The notes: a model not told the origin generated them from the letters alone. Counted from the first letter of the stretch, positions 8,127 to 16,664 are shown. The stretch is 33,982 nt of DNA from Planktomarina sp. (GCA_020629775.1 JAHDCP010000023.1:1-33982); one strand, 5' to 3'. A program made the numbers and translations.

Positions 8127-8957
8127 ATGATCGGTGCCTTGGCTGTCAGTTTGTTGCCCTTGGTGGGACCTGGTCCCCATATTGAAATGCAAAGCGATGC
8201 ATTGGTGCATCGTGTTCAGCTTGCGCCACGGTCCCCGTCTGCCCCGCGCAATCCCAGCCCGCGCCGCGTGGTGCGCAGCACGTCGCCAACAGTCAAGACC
8301 GCCCCAGCGGCAGCGGCCCCGGCACCAGCCCCTGCGGCCCCTGCCACTGCACCGTCCAGCGGGCCCTATAAAGAACAATACACTTGGTTCTGGAAAACCA
8401 TTTCTGCGGAATATACGGCCGCCAACCCATCCCGATTGGCCTTGGCAGAGGCTTTGGTGGCCGCCCCGCCCGAAGGCGTTGCCACAGTGCGCAGCCCCCA
8501 AGCGGCAACGCTGGCCCGCATCGCCAAAGACAATAACGCAGCCCTTCAAGCGGGATACAAAAACTTTAACGTCAGCCCAGCCTATGCTTTGGCGGTGATC
8601 TGGGCTGAATCTGCCGGCAAGACCGGGGCAGTCAGCCGTGCAGGTGCGGGGGGATTGATGCAATTGATGCCCGCCACCGCGAACCGTTTTGACGTGACAG
8701 ATCGTTTTAACCCAAGCCAAAACATTCGCGGCGGCATGGAATATCTGTTTGTCTTGCTGTCGTTGTTTTCCAAAGACCCGTTGCTGGCCTTGGCAGGATA
8801 CAACGCAGGCGAGGGGGCCGTCTTGCGATACGACGGCGTGCCCCCCTTTGCAGAAACCCGCGATTATGTGCCCAAAGTTATCGCCGCATGGTCTGTGGCC
8901 AAAACCCTTTGCACAACGACGCCCGCAAAAGTCACGGACGCCTGCGTTTTTAAGTAA
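8127..8957 (+). CDS. Lytic transglycosylase (SLT domain, exported)
   Basis: The 276-residue protein starts at ATG 8127, with TAGGAT 9 bases upstream. GTG 8121 and GTG 8088 are in frame but less well placed. A hydrophobic N-terminus is followed by a basic/Pro-rich and Ala/Pro-rich linker (about 33-78). A helical region comes next, then a C-terminal SLT domain with the catalytic Glu E161 in VIWAESAG, GLMQLMPATA, and ALAGYNAGEGAV. Such enzymes cut peptidoglycan in the periplasm, often to let secretion or pilus machines through. It diverges from the pilin/cpaE/peptidase genes, which fits that role but does not prove it. It ends three bases before the convergent scoB stop. Confidence 0.9.
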   Translation: MIGALAVSLLPLVGPGPHIEMQSDALVHRVQLAPRSPSAPRNPSPRRVVRSTSPTVKTAPAAAAPAPAPAAPATAPSSGPYKEQYTWFWKTISAEYTAANPSRLALAEALVAAPPEGVATVRSPQAATLARIAKDNNAALQAGYKNFNVSPAYALAVIWAESAGKTGAVSRAGAGGLMQLMPATANRFDVTDRFNPSQNIRGGMEYLFVLLSLFSKDPLLALAGYNAGEGAVLRYDGVPPFAETRDYVPKVIAAWSVAKTLCTTTPAKVTDACVFK

Positions 8958-8960
8958 CCC

Positions 8961-9584
8961 TCAGACGATGGTGGCTTCAGTCGCGGCGCGCAGATCGTCC
9001 TGTGAAACGCCTTCTGCGGTTTCCACAATCTTCAGCCCGCCTGGCACCACGTCCAACACACCCAAGTTTGTGATGATGCGGTTCACCACACCTTGACCGG
9101 TCAGCGGCAGGGTGCAGGATTTTAGCAACTTGCTTTCACCCTTTTTGTTGGTGTGATCCATCACCACCACCACGCGGCCCACGCCGGCCACCAAATCCAT
9201 AGCGCCGCCCATGCCCTTGACCAGCTTGCCTGGGATCATCCAGTTGGCCAGATCCCCTTTTTCATCCACTTCCATGGCACCCAAAATCGCCATGGCGATC
9301 TTGCCGCCGCGGATCATGCCAAAGCTGGTGGCGCTGTCGAAATATGCCGTTTGCGGCAGTTCCGTGATGGTCTGTTTGCCCGCGTTGATAAGATCTGGAT
9401 CAATTTCATCTTCCGTGGGGAAGGGGCCCATGCCCAACATCCCGTTTTCCGATTGCAGCGTCACTTCCACGCCTTCGGGAATATAGTTAGACACCAAGGT
9501 CGGAATCCCGATGCCTAGGTTCACATATGTTCCGTCTTCCAGTTCTTGTGCCGCGCGCGCGGCCATTTGGTTACGATCCCACAT
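8961..9584 (-). CDS. scoB: 3-oxoacid CoA-transferase subunit B
   Basis: The 207-residue subunit has the class I CoA-transferase signature [11 protein letters not shown], with catalytic Glu E46, which forms the acyl-glutamyl and CoA-glutamyl intermediates. GIGIPTLV and a [15 protein letters not shown] segment are also typical. ATG 9584 has GGAAAGGAT just upstream. It lies four bases after subunit A. The enzyme moves CoA from succinyl-CoA (or acetyl-CoA) to acetoacetate or a related 3-oxoacid and is used in ketone-body and PHB turnover or in catabolic pathways. An atoA-type specificity cannot be excluded from sequence alone. Its stop almost touches the convergent transglycosylase gene. Confidence 0.93.
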   Translation of the reverse strand: MWDRNQMAARAAQELEDGTYVNLGIGIPTLVSNYIPEGVEVTLQSENGMLGMGPFPTEDEIDPDLINAGKQTITELPQTAYFDSATSFGMIRGGKIAMAILGAMEVDEKGDLANWMIPGKLVKGMGGAMDLVAGVGRVVVVMDHTNKKGESKLLKSCTLPLTGQGVVNRIITNLGVLDVVPGGLKIVETAEGVSQDDLRAATEATIV

Positions 9585-9588
9585 GGCT

Positions 9589-10302
9589 TTATCCTTTCCG
9601 CACTGTGCGTTGTTCGATCCGCTTTTCATGCGCACCTTGGAAAAGGCGGTGTACATATATGCCCGGCAAATGAATGGCGTCTGGGTCTAGCGATCCCGTG
9701 GGCACAATTTCTTCCACTTCCAACACGCAGGTTTTGCCGCACATGGCGGCAGGCGGGTTAAAGTTGCGGGCTGTCTTGCGGAAAATGGCGTTGCCGGTCT
9801 CGTCCGCTTTCCAAGCCTTAACGATTGACAGGTCGGCGAACATGCCTTCTTCCATGATATACGTTTCCATGGACCCATCCGCGCCAGTGGGGAAGTCTTT
9901 GTGTTCTTTGCCTTCCGCGATCACGGTGCCCACACCGGTTTTGGTGTAAAACCCAGGAATGCCGTGCCCTGCGGCGCGCATGCGTTCTGCCAACGTACCT
10001 TGCGGATTGAATTCCAGTTCCAATTCGCCCGACAAATACTGCTGCATGAAGGTATCGTTTTCCCCAACATAGCTGGAAATCATTTTCTTCACCTGGCGGG
10101 TTTGCAACAAGATGCCGATACCAAAGTCATCAACGCCTGCGTTGTTGGAAGCGAAGGTCAAATCTTTGGTGCCTGCGTCCTTGATGGCCTGCAAACAAAG
10201 TTCTGGAATGCCGCACAATCCAAAGCCGCCAGCGGCGATGAACATGCCGTCTTGTAACAGGCCATCCAATGCCTCGGCGGCGGAAGCGTAAATCTTTTTC
10301 AT
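9589..10302 (-). CDS. scoA: 3-oxoacid CoA-transferase subunit A
   Basis: The 237-residue subunit has the class I alpha-subunit features: [12 protein letters not shown] near the N-terminus, [16 protein letters not shown], and [18 protein letters not shown] 10302 has a strong AGGGGA ribosome site. It is translated immediately before scoB (four-base gap), as usual for the heterodimer. The leader on the complement at 10321-10364 can fold into a long interrupted hairpin, described separately. The gene faces away from the iron transporter gene, so the two share a 160-base divergent promoter region. Confidence 0.93.
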   Translation of the reverse strand: MKKIYASAAEALDGLLQDGMFIAAGGFGLCGIPELCLQAIKDAGTKDLTFASNNAGVDDFGIGILLQTRQVKKMISSYVGENDTFMQQYLSGELELEFNPQGTLAERMRAAGHGIPGFYTKTGVGTVIAEGKEHKDFPTGADGSMETYIMEEGMFADLSIVKAWKADETGNAIFRKTARNFNPPAAMCGKTCVLEVEEIVPTGSLDPDAIHLPGIYVHRLFQGAHEKRIEQRTVRKG

Positions 10303-10320
10303 GGGTCCCCTCATCGGTCT

Positions 10321-10364
10321 TTTCCCGTTGTTGGAACCCTAGCGGCGCTGGGTCCAAAGGGAAA
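10321..10364 (-). promoter_or_regulatory. Structured 5' leader of scoAB
   Basis: On the complement, the leader 19 bases upstream of scoA can form nested stems: TTTCCC/GGGAAA (10359-10364 with 10321-10326) outside, TTGGACCC pairing with GGGTTCCAA (one bulged base) inside, and AGC/GCT around a three-base loop. The inner arm GGGTTCC is also nearly complementary to the GGGGACCC at the ribosome site, so the structure could affect translation. It lacks a T run, so it is not a plain terminator. Role inferred; pairing seen directly. Confidence 0.4.
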
Positions 10365-10385
10365 GCCGTGGAATGGCGCACGCGG

Positions 10386-10391
10386 TTGACA
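10386..10391 (+). promoter_or_regulatory. Candidate -35 element TTGACA
   Basis: A consensus TTGACA lies 20 bases upstream of the ICE palindrome. No good -10 is found at exactly 17 bases (CAATTT), but the AT-rich ICE would cover the -10/start region. That is the expected place for a repressor site. The exact promoter is uncertain. Confidence 0.35.
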
Positions 10392-10411
10392 AAAAGCGCC
10401 CCGACCATCAA

Positions 10412-10428
10412 TTTAGAATCATTCTAAA
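10412..10428. promoter_or_regulatory. Iron control element (ICE), predicted Irr operator
   Basis: TTTAGAA-TCA-TTCTAAA is a perfect 7-bp inverted repeat with a three-base spacer. It matches the ICE motif known to bind the haem-responsive regulator Irr in alphaproteobacteria. It is 34 bases upstream of the ATG of a VIT/MbfA-like iron transporter, the same class of gene that Irr represses under low iron in Bradyrhizobium and Agrobacterium. Repression of this gene when iron is scarce is the natural inference. Confidence 0.85.
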
Positions 10429-10462
10429 AACTAAACTTCCACGGACCAAAAGGGGCGGCACC

Positions 10463-10951
10463 ATGAGCAAAAGCCTGTCAGAAAAAGAGCGGGATTTCGT
10501 TTTAACCTATGTCCAGCCTGGCCTGGCGGGGTTGATCGATGGATCCATCTCCACGCTTGCGCCGATCTTTGCGGTTGCCTTTGCCACCCGCGATCCATGG
10601 ACCACGTTCTTGGTGGGCTTGGCTGCCTCATTGGGGGCAGGGGTGTCCATGGCCTTTACCGAAGCGGCCAGCGATGACGGTTTGATTTCCGGGCGTGGGT
10701 CGCCGGTGATCCGGGGGATCGTCACCGGGGTGATGACCACCGTTGGGGGCTTGGGCCACGCCTTGCCGTATCTGATTGCGGATTTTTGGTGGGCCACCAG
10801 CACGGCCATCGGCGTGGTGTTCGTGGAACTGTGGGCCATTGCATGGATTCAAAACCGGTGGATGAAAACCAGCTGGACCCGCGCCATTGTACAAGTGGTG
10901 ATTGGCGGCGCATTGGTGACAGCCATCGGGCTTTTGATTGGCGTCAGCTAA
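10463..10951 (+). CDS. VIT1/CCC1-type iron transporter, MbfA-like membrane domain only
   Basis: The 162-residue membrane protein has the VIT/MbfA features: YVQPGLAGLIDGSISTLAPIFAVAF as the first helix, SLGAGVSMAFTEAASDDG with the conserved acidic helix, and RGIVTGVMTTVGGLGHALPYL. Three further hydrophobic stretches reach the C-terminus. MbfA proteins export ferrous iron; they normally carry an N-terminal ferritin-like domain, which is absent here, leaving only about 12 residues before the first membrane segment. ATG 10463 follows AGGGG by 7 bases; the upstream GTG-type extension is not protein-like and would run through the operator. A perfect ICE box sits in its promoter region, supporting iron-responsive control and an iron exporter role. 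Confidence 0.85.
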   Translation: MSKSLSEKERDFVLTYVQPGLAGLIDGSISTLAPIFAVAFATRDPWTTFLVGLAASLGAGVSMAFTEAASDDGLISGRGSPVIRGIVTGVMTTVGGLGHALPYLIADFWWATSTAIGVVFVELWAIAWIQNRWMKTSWTRAIVQVVIGGALVTAIGLLIGVS

Positions 10952-11188
10952 GGTTGTTTTGGGAAAAAGGTCGCAAGCGGCTCATGATATTTTTCACCAA
11001 ACCGCAACGTTTCGCGCGAATGCGTTAACCTTTGGGCCAACTGCGCGTGATATTTGGGCGGTGTACGGGGTGTGTACAGGTTGTGCTGTTGATGTGAACC
11101 GGGTTTTGGCGCGCCACTTGCAAACTTTACCGCTGCGCCCGGGGGCGTCAGAACTTGCTAACACTGGTTAAGATTTTTGCGAAAACAA
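10952..11188. other. Intergenic region, no gene seen
   Basis: About 237 bases between the iron transporter and the topA terminator. I find no convincing open reading frame or RNA gene. The one repeat is GTGTAC at 11061-11066 and again at 11072-11077, an 11-base (one helical turn) spacing. GC- and T-rich patches do not form a long stem. Confidence 0.5.
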
Positions 11189-11217
11189 GCGGGCGGTGGT
11201 GTAATCACCCCGCCCGC
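11189..11217 (-). terminator. Rho-independent terminator of topA
   Basis: GCGGGCGG-T-GGTG pairs with CACC-CCGCCCGC around a TAAT loop, giving a 12-bp GC-rich stem with one bulged T. On the complement the stem is followed by TTGTTTT (11182-11188). It begins 11 bases after the topA stop, so it ends the topA transcript. Confidence 0.8.
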
Positions 11218-11227
11218 ATCTTGTGCT

Positions 11228-13816
11228 TCAGCCCTTTTTGGCAGCCGCCTTCTTAGGCGCCGCTTTCTTTTTCGCGGGGGCCTTTTTCTTGGCCACTTTT
11301 TTGCCGGTCTTGGCCGCGCGTTCCGCGATCAAATCCACTGCTTGGGCCAGGGTCAAATCCTCTGGCTTCACGGTTTCTGGGATCGTCGCATTGATCTTTT
11401 CCCACTTCACGTAAGGGCCGTATTTGCCGTCAAACACGTTCACGGGACCCCCAGCTTCTGGGTGTTCGCCCAACTCGTGGATGGGAACCGCCGCTTTGCC
11501 GCGATTGCCCCGGCTGGCCACTTTGGCCGCGATCAATTCAACAGCGTGGTTCATGCCCACAGTGAACACATCGTCCAAGGATTCCAGGTTGGCATTCACG
11601 CCGCCCCGGTCCGAAGTGCTCTCAGAATACTTAATGTAAGGGCCATAACGGCCGATATTTGCCCAAACGTTGACCCCATCTTCTGGGTGCGGCCCAATCA
11701 AGCGGGGCAGGGACAGAAGTTTTACTGCCGTTGCCAGATCCACTTCTTCAGGCGGCCATTCCTTGGGAATGGACTGGCGTGGCGGTTTTTTGTTTTCTTC
11801 GGTCACTGGCCCGCGTTGGGCGTACGGTCCAAAGCGGCCTTTGAACACGCGGATCTCATCACCGGCATCGACACCCAGCAATTTGCCATCGGGTGGGATT
11901 GCCATATCGTCGTCATCCGACGGGGGGCCGAAGGGCCGGGTAAACCGACATTCCGGATAGTTCGAGCACCCGATGAACGCACCACCCGACCGTGCCGTGC
12001 GCATGGACAACCGACCGTTGCCACAGTTTTTACATTGGCGCGGATCAACGCCTGGCTCTTCTTCGGGAAAGATGTGGGGGGCCAAAACTTCGTTAATCTT
12101 TTCAAGGACTTCGGTGATGGATTTGTCCATGGCATCATCAATCGCCACTTTGAAATCCTGCCAAAAGCCTTCCAACACGTCCTTATATTCCCGGTCCCCC
12201 GCCGACACATCGTCCAGCTGTCCTTCCAAATTCGCAGTGAATTCGTACTGCACATATCGGGCAAAGAAGTTGGACAAAAACGCTGTTACCAAACGCCCTT
12301 TGTCTTCTGGAATCAGGCGATTTTTGTCTTTTAGAACATATTCGCGATCCTGGATCGTGGTTACGATGGACGCGTACGTGGACGGGCGGCCAATGCCCAA
12401 TTCTTCCATGCGTTTGACCAGGCTGGCTTCCGTGTAGCGCGGCGGTGGTTGGGTGAAATGCTGTTCGGGTGTGACACCGGATTTTCCGGCAGCTTCGCCT
12501 TGCACAACTTGGGGAAGGCGTTTGTCATCATCATCCACCACGGCATCATCACGGCCTTCTTCGTAGACACGCAAAAATCCGTCAAACAGCATCACTTGGC
12601 CGCTGGCACGAAGGCCGACCTGGCCATCTGCCGCACCGATTTCTACGGTGGTGCGTTCCAGTCGTGCGCCTTCCATTTGGCTGGCCAGTGTGCGCTTCCA
12701 GATCAGATCGTAAAGCTTGCGCTGATCCGCATCAGTGACCTTCAAATCATCCGCGGCGCGGGTCATGTCTGTGGGACGCACACATTCGTGGGCTTCTTGG
12801 GCGTTCTTGGCTTTGTTCTTGTAAATCCGTGGCTTAGACGGCACGTAATCCTTACCATACCGGTCTTGAATGGCATCGCGGGCGGCATCCACGGCTTCTG
12901 GCGCCATGTCGATGCCATCGGTCCGCATGTATGTGATGTACCCCGCTTCATACAGACGCTGCGCACAAGACATGGTCTGACGTGCGCCAAAGCCGAACTT
13001 GCGGCTGGCTTCTTGCTGAAGGGTGGATGTCATGAATGGCGGGGAAGGGTTGCGCGACGCCGGCTTTGCTTCCACCGAAGCGATTGTTAAATCCCGCGAA
13101 TTGATGGCCGCCACAGCCAATTCAGCATCTGTAGAATTGGCCAAATCAAATTTGTCCAATTTTTTGCCGGAAAGACTGGTCAATTTTGCATCGAATTCAT
13201 GACCACGCGGCGTTGTCAGAACGGCCTTAACGGACCAATATTCTTGGTTGTTGAAGCTTTCGATTTCCATCTCGCGTTCAACGATCAAGCGCAAACAAAC
13301 AGATTGCACGCGACCAGCAGATTTGGCCCCTGGTAAACGGCGCCAAAGCACCGGAGATAACTTGAAGCCCACCAAATAGTCCAATGCCCGACGCGCCAGG
13401 TATGCATCCACCAATTCTTGATCCACTTGGCGCGGATTCTTCATCGCTTCTGTCACGGCGGACTTGGTGATGGCGTTGAACACCACCCGACTGACCGGGG
13501 TGTCTTTCTTAATGGATTTCCGCTTACGCAGCGTTTCTTCCAGGTGCCACGAAATGGCTTCACCTTCGCGATCCGGGTCCGTGGCTAAGATCAATTCGTT
13601 GTCGTCTTTTAGGGCATCTGCAATGGCTTTGACGTGCTTTTTGCTGGCAGGAGCGACTTCCCAAAGCATTTCAAAACTGTTGTCCGGATCCACTGATCCG
13701 TCTTTGGGGGGCAGGTCCCGAACATGCCCGTAGGACGCCAAAACGGTAAAGCCTGGCCCCAGATATTTGTTGATTGTCTTTGCCTTAGCGGGCGATTCAA
13801 CAACGACGACGGCCAT
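11228..13816 (-). CDS. topA: DNA topoisomerase I
   Basis: The 862-residue type IA topoisomerase starts with the TOPRIM domain (MAVVVVESPAKAKTI, ATDPDREGEAISW with D80/D82/E84). It has the SAGRVQSV motif, and catalytic tyrosine Y296 in YITYMRTDG. One four-cysteine zinc finger is visible (CKNCG ... CSNYPEC, around residue 595-625). Three C-terminal repeats follow (GRFGPYAQRG, GRYGPYIKY, GKYGPYVKW). It ends in a Lys/Ala/Pro-rich tail that probably binds DNA non-specifically. The enzyme relaxes negative supercoils and is essential. ATG 13816 is the natural start. dprA lies just upstream on the same strand, a common pairing in this group. Confidence 0.97.
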   Translation of the reverse strand: MAVVVVESPAKAKTINKYLGPGFTVLASYGHVRDLPPKDGSVDPDNSFEMLWEVAPASKKHVKAIADALKDDNELILATDPDREGEAISWHLEETLRKRKSIKKDTPVSRVVFNAITKSAVTEAMKNPRQVDQELVDAYLARRALDYLVGFKLSPVLWRRLPGAKSAGRVQSVCLRLIVEREMEIESFNNQEYWSVKAVLTTPRGHEFDAKLTSLSGKKLDKFDLANSTDAELAVAAINSRDLTIASVEAKPASRNPSPPFMTSTLQQEASRKFGFGARQTMSCAQRLYEAGYITYMRTDGIDMAPEAVDAARDAIQDRYGKDYVPSKPRIYKNKAKNAQEAHECVRPTDMTRAADDLKVTDADQRKLYDLIWKRTLASQMEGARLERTTVEIGAADGQVGLRASGQVMLFDGFLRVYEEGRDDAVVDDDDKRLPQVVQGEAAGKSGVTPEQHFTQPPPRYTEASLVKRMEELGIGRPSTYASIVTTIQDREYVLKDKNRLIPEDKGRLVTAFLSNFFARYVQYEFTANLEGQLDDVSAGDREYKDVLEGFWQDFKVAIDDAMDKSITEVLEKINEVLAPHIFPEEEPGVDPRQCKNCGNGRLSMRTARSGGAFIGCSNYPECRFTRPFGPPSDDDDMAIPPDGKLLGVDAGDEIRVFKGRFGPYAQRGPVTEENKKPPRQSIPKEWPPEEVDLATAVKLLSLPRLIGPHPEDGVNVWANIGRYGPYIKYSESTSDRGGVNANLESLDDVFTVGMNHAVELIAAKVASRGNRGKAAVPIHELGEHPEAGGPVNVFDGKYGPYVKWEKINATIPETVKPEDLTLAQAVDLIAERAAKTGKKVAKKKAPAKKKAAPKKAAAKKG

Positions 13817-13853
13817 GGTTTTACCCCAAGTTTTTTGCTGCTAGATTGAACGC

Positions 13854-13882
13854 CAACATGGCCAGGGCGGGGGGATTGTCAA
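13854..13882 (-). promoter_or_regulatory. Candidate topA promoter
   Basis: Read on the complement, a consensus -35 TTGACA (13877-13882) is followed after 17 bases by ATGTTG, or after 16 bases by CATGTT, a weak -10. It sits in the 90-base gap between dprA and topA, about 40 bases before the topA ATG. Confidence 0.4.
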
Positions 13883-13906
13883 TGTGGCGTGTTCAAATTC
13901 GCAGTT

Positions 13907-15076
13907 TTAATTGGGGGGAATTTTGGAAACCATGCCACCGGATTGGCGTTCGATAGTGCCATCCATTTCCAATTCCACCAAAGCACCAGACACCTGACTT
14001 GCAGGTATTTTAAGGTCACGAACCAGCTGATCTTCAGCTGTCGGTGCAGGGCCCAATCTGTCCAAAATGCGTTTGTGCAGATTTGCAATTTGGCTGAGCG
14101 GTTTGTGTAAGAACGCTTGGGCGCTTTCCGCGGCTATCTTGGGTTTCGGTGGTGGCTGCGTCAGGGTTGTGTTCGTCAGTGTGGGGCGTTCCAAAAGGGC
14201 CAGAATGTCATCTGTACCGCGCACCAATGTGGCCCCATCGCGGATCAGCATATTGCAGCCAGATGCGCGCGGATCCATGGGGTGCCCGGGCACAGCCAAC
14301 ACCTCCCGACCTTGGTCCAGAGCTTGGCGCGCGGTGATCAATGTTCCGGATTTAGCAGCGGCTTCCACCACAATGACAGCTTGGGATAGGCCGGAAATGA
14401 TTCTGTTGCGGCGGGGGAAGTGGCGTGCTTGGGCGACCAATCCGATGGGTTGTTCAGATATCCGCGCGCCCTGGGCCAATATGTTTTTGCCCAAGTGGCA
14501 GTTTTCTTCGGGATACACCTGATCCACGCCGCCGGCTAAAACGGCGACAGTGCCGTGATCCAAACTGCCCAAATGGGCCGCGGTGTCCACGCCGCGCGCT
14601 AGCCCTGACACTACGGCAATCCCGGCTTCTGCCAGTTCATGGGCCAGCTTTTTGGCCATACGGGTGCCGTTTGATGATGCATTTCGCGCGCCCACCAAGG
14701 CCACCATGGGGCGGTGCAGAACGGAAAGATTTCCCATTACCCAAACCAAAGGCGGCGCATCGGTCACCTGTGCCAGGCTGGACGGATAATCCGCACTGCC
14801 TTGGGCCACCAGCTGCGCCCCCAATTTTCGCCCGGCATCCAATTCGCCTTTGGCCGTTTGAAATGTGCATGTGCGATAGCCCTTAACGCCCCGATCAGCC
14901 GCAATATCGGGCAAGGCGGCCAAAGCACCCTGGGCCGTTGCGTGTTCACGGATCAATCGATGATATGTGGCGGGTCCCACGCGTCTGGACCGTAAGAGGC
15001 GAAGCCGTGAGACCAGATCGTCTTCCGAAGTGGGTGGGAGTGGGGGGTGACCGGAAGAAGAATTCAATCCATCCAT
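13907..15076 (-). CDS. dprA: DNA-processing protein DprA
   Basis: The 389-residue protein has the DprA Rossmann-like core: VALVGARNASSNGTRMAKKLA, AVVSGLARGVDTAAH, TVAVLAGGVDQVYP, FPRRNRIISGLSQAVIVVEA and ALDQGREVLAVPGHP. A linker leads to a C-terminal winged-helix domain (DRLGPAPTAEDQLVRDL). DprA loads RecA onto incoming single-stranded DNA during natural transformation. ATG 15076 has GAGG 7 bases upstream; a TTG two codons earlier is possible. The N-terminal part (about 20-70) looks like a helix-hairpin/SAM-type extension. It precedes topA by 90 bases on the same strand. Confidence 0.95.
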   Translation of the reverse strand: MDGLNSSSGHPPLPPTSEDDLVSRLRLLRSRRVGPATYHRLIREHATAQGALAALPDIAADRGVKGYRTCTFQTAKGELDAGRKLGAQLVAQGSADYPSSLAQVTDAPPLVWVMGNLSVLHRPMVALVGARNASSNGTRMAKKLAHELAEAGIAVVSGLARGVDTAAHLGSLDHGTVAVLAGGVDQVYPEENCHLGKNILAQGARISEQPIGLVAQARHFPRRNRIISGLSQAVIVVEAAAKSGTLITARQALDQGREVLAVPGHPMDPRASGCNMLIRDGATLVRGTDDILALLERPTLTNTTLTQPPPKPKIAAESAQAFLHKPLSQIANLHKRILDRLGPAPTAEDQLVRDLKIPASQVSGALVELEMDGTIERQSGGMVSKIPPN

Positions 15077-15182
15077 ACACAACCTCGCCGCCTTACTTTT
15101 TCACGGTAGGGTTGAAATGGTTAACAGATGTTAAACAACTTCTGGCGAATGCGAATTAAATTAGAAACGTACCAAGAAACGA

Positions 15183-16601
15183 CTACGACGCGCCGCCCAC
15201 CGTTAGATTTCCGATCAGAAGTGATGGCTGGCCCACACCCACAGGCACCCATTGTCCCTGCTTGCCGCAATTGCCCAAGCCAGCGTCCAACGCCATGTCA
15301 TTTCCGATTCCCCGAATGTGTTTCAGGGCCGTGGCGCCATCCCCAATCAGGGTGGCCCCTTTGATCGGTGCACCTTTGATGCCATTCTCCACGCGGTATG
15401 CTTCGGTGCAGCTGAACACGAACTTGCCACTGGTGATGTCCACTTGGCCGCCGCCAAAACCCACGGCGTAAATGCCGTCTTTGATATCAGCCACCAAATC
15501 CGCCGGGTTGCTGTCGCCATTCAACATATATGTGTTCGTCATGCGTGGCATGGGGGCGTGGGCGTGGCTTTCGCGGCGGCCATTTCCAGTCGGTTCAACA
15601 CCCATCAGCCGCGCGTTTTGGCGGTCTTGCATATAACCCACCAAAATACCGTCTTCGATCAAAGTGTTTTTGCCTGATGGTGTGCCTTCATCATCCACGG
15701 TTAGGGATCCGCGCCGGTCTGGGATGGTGCCGTCATCCAGCACTGTAACGCCAGGGGCAGCCACTTGTTGCCCCAGCAATCCCGCAAATGCGGACGTTCC
15801 GCGCCGATTGTAATCGCCTTCCAAACCGTGACCCACGGCTTCATGCAGCAATATGCCGGGCCATCCTGGGCCCAAGGCCACGTCCATCATCCCAGCAGGG
15901 GCGGGCACCGCATCCAAATTCAAGATCGCAATGCGCAGCGCTTCATCGACCACGGGTTTCCAGTGCGCTTCGTCCATCATACCAGTCAGGCCATAACGTC
16001 CACCGCCACCAACATAGCCGGTTTCGCGGCGACCATCTTGATCGACAATAACGCTGACGTTCAAACGAACCATGGGGCGGATGTCAGAAACAGCATCCCC
16101 ATCTGCCCGCAAAATCGCGACTTCTTGGTGCGATGCCGCAATAGTGGCGGAACACTGAACCACACGCGGGTCTGCAGCCCGGGCATAGGCATCGATTTCT
16201 TGAAGCAATTCTATCTTCGCGGCAAAGGTCGCGTCGTTCAGGGGGTTTTGGTCAGAATACAGCCGCTGATTTGTTTTGACTGGACCGGGGGCCATAACAC
16301 CACCGCCATCGCCAATGGCCAGACGTACAGTGCCCACTGCCCGCGAAATCGCACCTTCGCTGATGTCTGAGGCATGGGCGTAGGATACTTGTTCGCCTTT
16401 GACCGCTCGCAAGCCAAATCCTTCTGTTGCATTGTAACTGGCGTTGCGCACGCGCCCGTCATCAAACGCGATGACCTCAACCTTGTTGCGTTCCAAAAAC
16501 AACTCTCCGTCATCTGCCCCCGACAGGGCATCGCGCAGAATGCCGCGCGTTGAATCAAGGTCCAGATGGGTTTCGAAAGGCAGAAAAGCAGCGTCAGACA
16601 T
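15183..16601 (-). CDS. tldD: Metalloprotease TldD
   Basis: The 472-residue protein has the TldD zinc motif HEAVGHGLEGD (H253, E254, H258). Other family signatures are present: VTVLDDGTIPDRRGS, DDEGTPSGKNTLIEDG, and the C-terminal DMALDAGLGNCGKQGQ with the conserved cysteine. TldD works with TldE on unfolded peptides and natural products (for example microcin maturation, CcdA turnover); tldE is not in this window. ATG 16601 has TTGGAA upstream and gives the normal length; the open frame extends 22 codons further without family similarity. It diverges from the cytochrome oxidase cluster. Confidence 0.95.
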   Translation of the reverse strand: MSDAAFLPFETHLDLDSTRGILRDALSGADDGELFLERNKVEVIAFDDGRVRNASYNATEGFGLRAVKGEQVSYAHASDISEGAISRAVGTVRLAIGDGGGVMAPGPVKTNQRLYSDQNPLNDATFAAKIELLQEIDAYARAADPRVVQCSATIAASHQEVAILRADGDAVSDIRPMVRLNVSVIVDQDGRRETGYVGGGGRYGLTGMMDEAHWKPVVDEALRIAILNLDAVPAPAGMMDVALGPGWPGILLHEAVGHGLEGDYNRRGTSAFAGLLGQQVAAPGVTVLDDGTIPDRRGSLTVDDEGTPSGKNTLIEDGILVGYMQDRQNARLMGVEPTGNGRRESHAHAPMPRMTNTYMLNGDSNPADLVADIKDGIYAVGFGGGQVDITSGKFVFSCTEAYRVENGIKGAPIKGATLIGDGATALKHIRGIGNDMALDAGLGNCGKQGQWVPVGVGQPSLLIGNLTVGGAS

Positions 16602-16635
16602 GATCAGCGTTCCAAGCAAAAAAGGAAAATTCAGC

Positions 16636-16664
16636 GTTATGGCGTCTCTTTGACGCGGCATAAC
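16636..16664. promoter_or_regulatory. Interrupted palindrome in tldD/ctaC divergent region
   Basis: GTTATG-GCGTC pairs with GACGC-GG-CATAAC around a TCTTT loop: an 11-bp dyad with two unpaired G bases. A TTGACG (16650-16655) that could be a -35 for ctaC lies inside it, with GTTTAT or TTTATC 18-19 bases downstream. It could be an operator over the ctaC promoter or simply a hairpin. No regulator is recognised. Confidence 0.4.

Noticed and set aside
10373-10462. 30-codon upstream extension of the iron transporter
   Set aside because: It would translate through the ICE operator and the promoter region. ATG 10463 has a proper AGGGG site.
11177-12334. Long plus-strand open frame of 385 codons opposite topA
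   Set aside because: It lies wholly within the antisense of topA and its terminator, and its translation is His/Arg/Phe-rich, without family motifs. topA on the other strand is complete.
15121-15134. TTAAC-AGAT-GTTAA inverted repeat upstream of dprA
   Set aside because: Only five bases per arm in an AT-rich gap, so too weak to call an operator.
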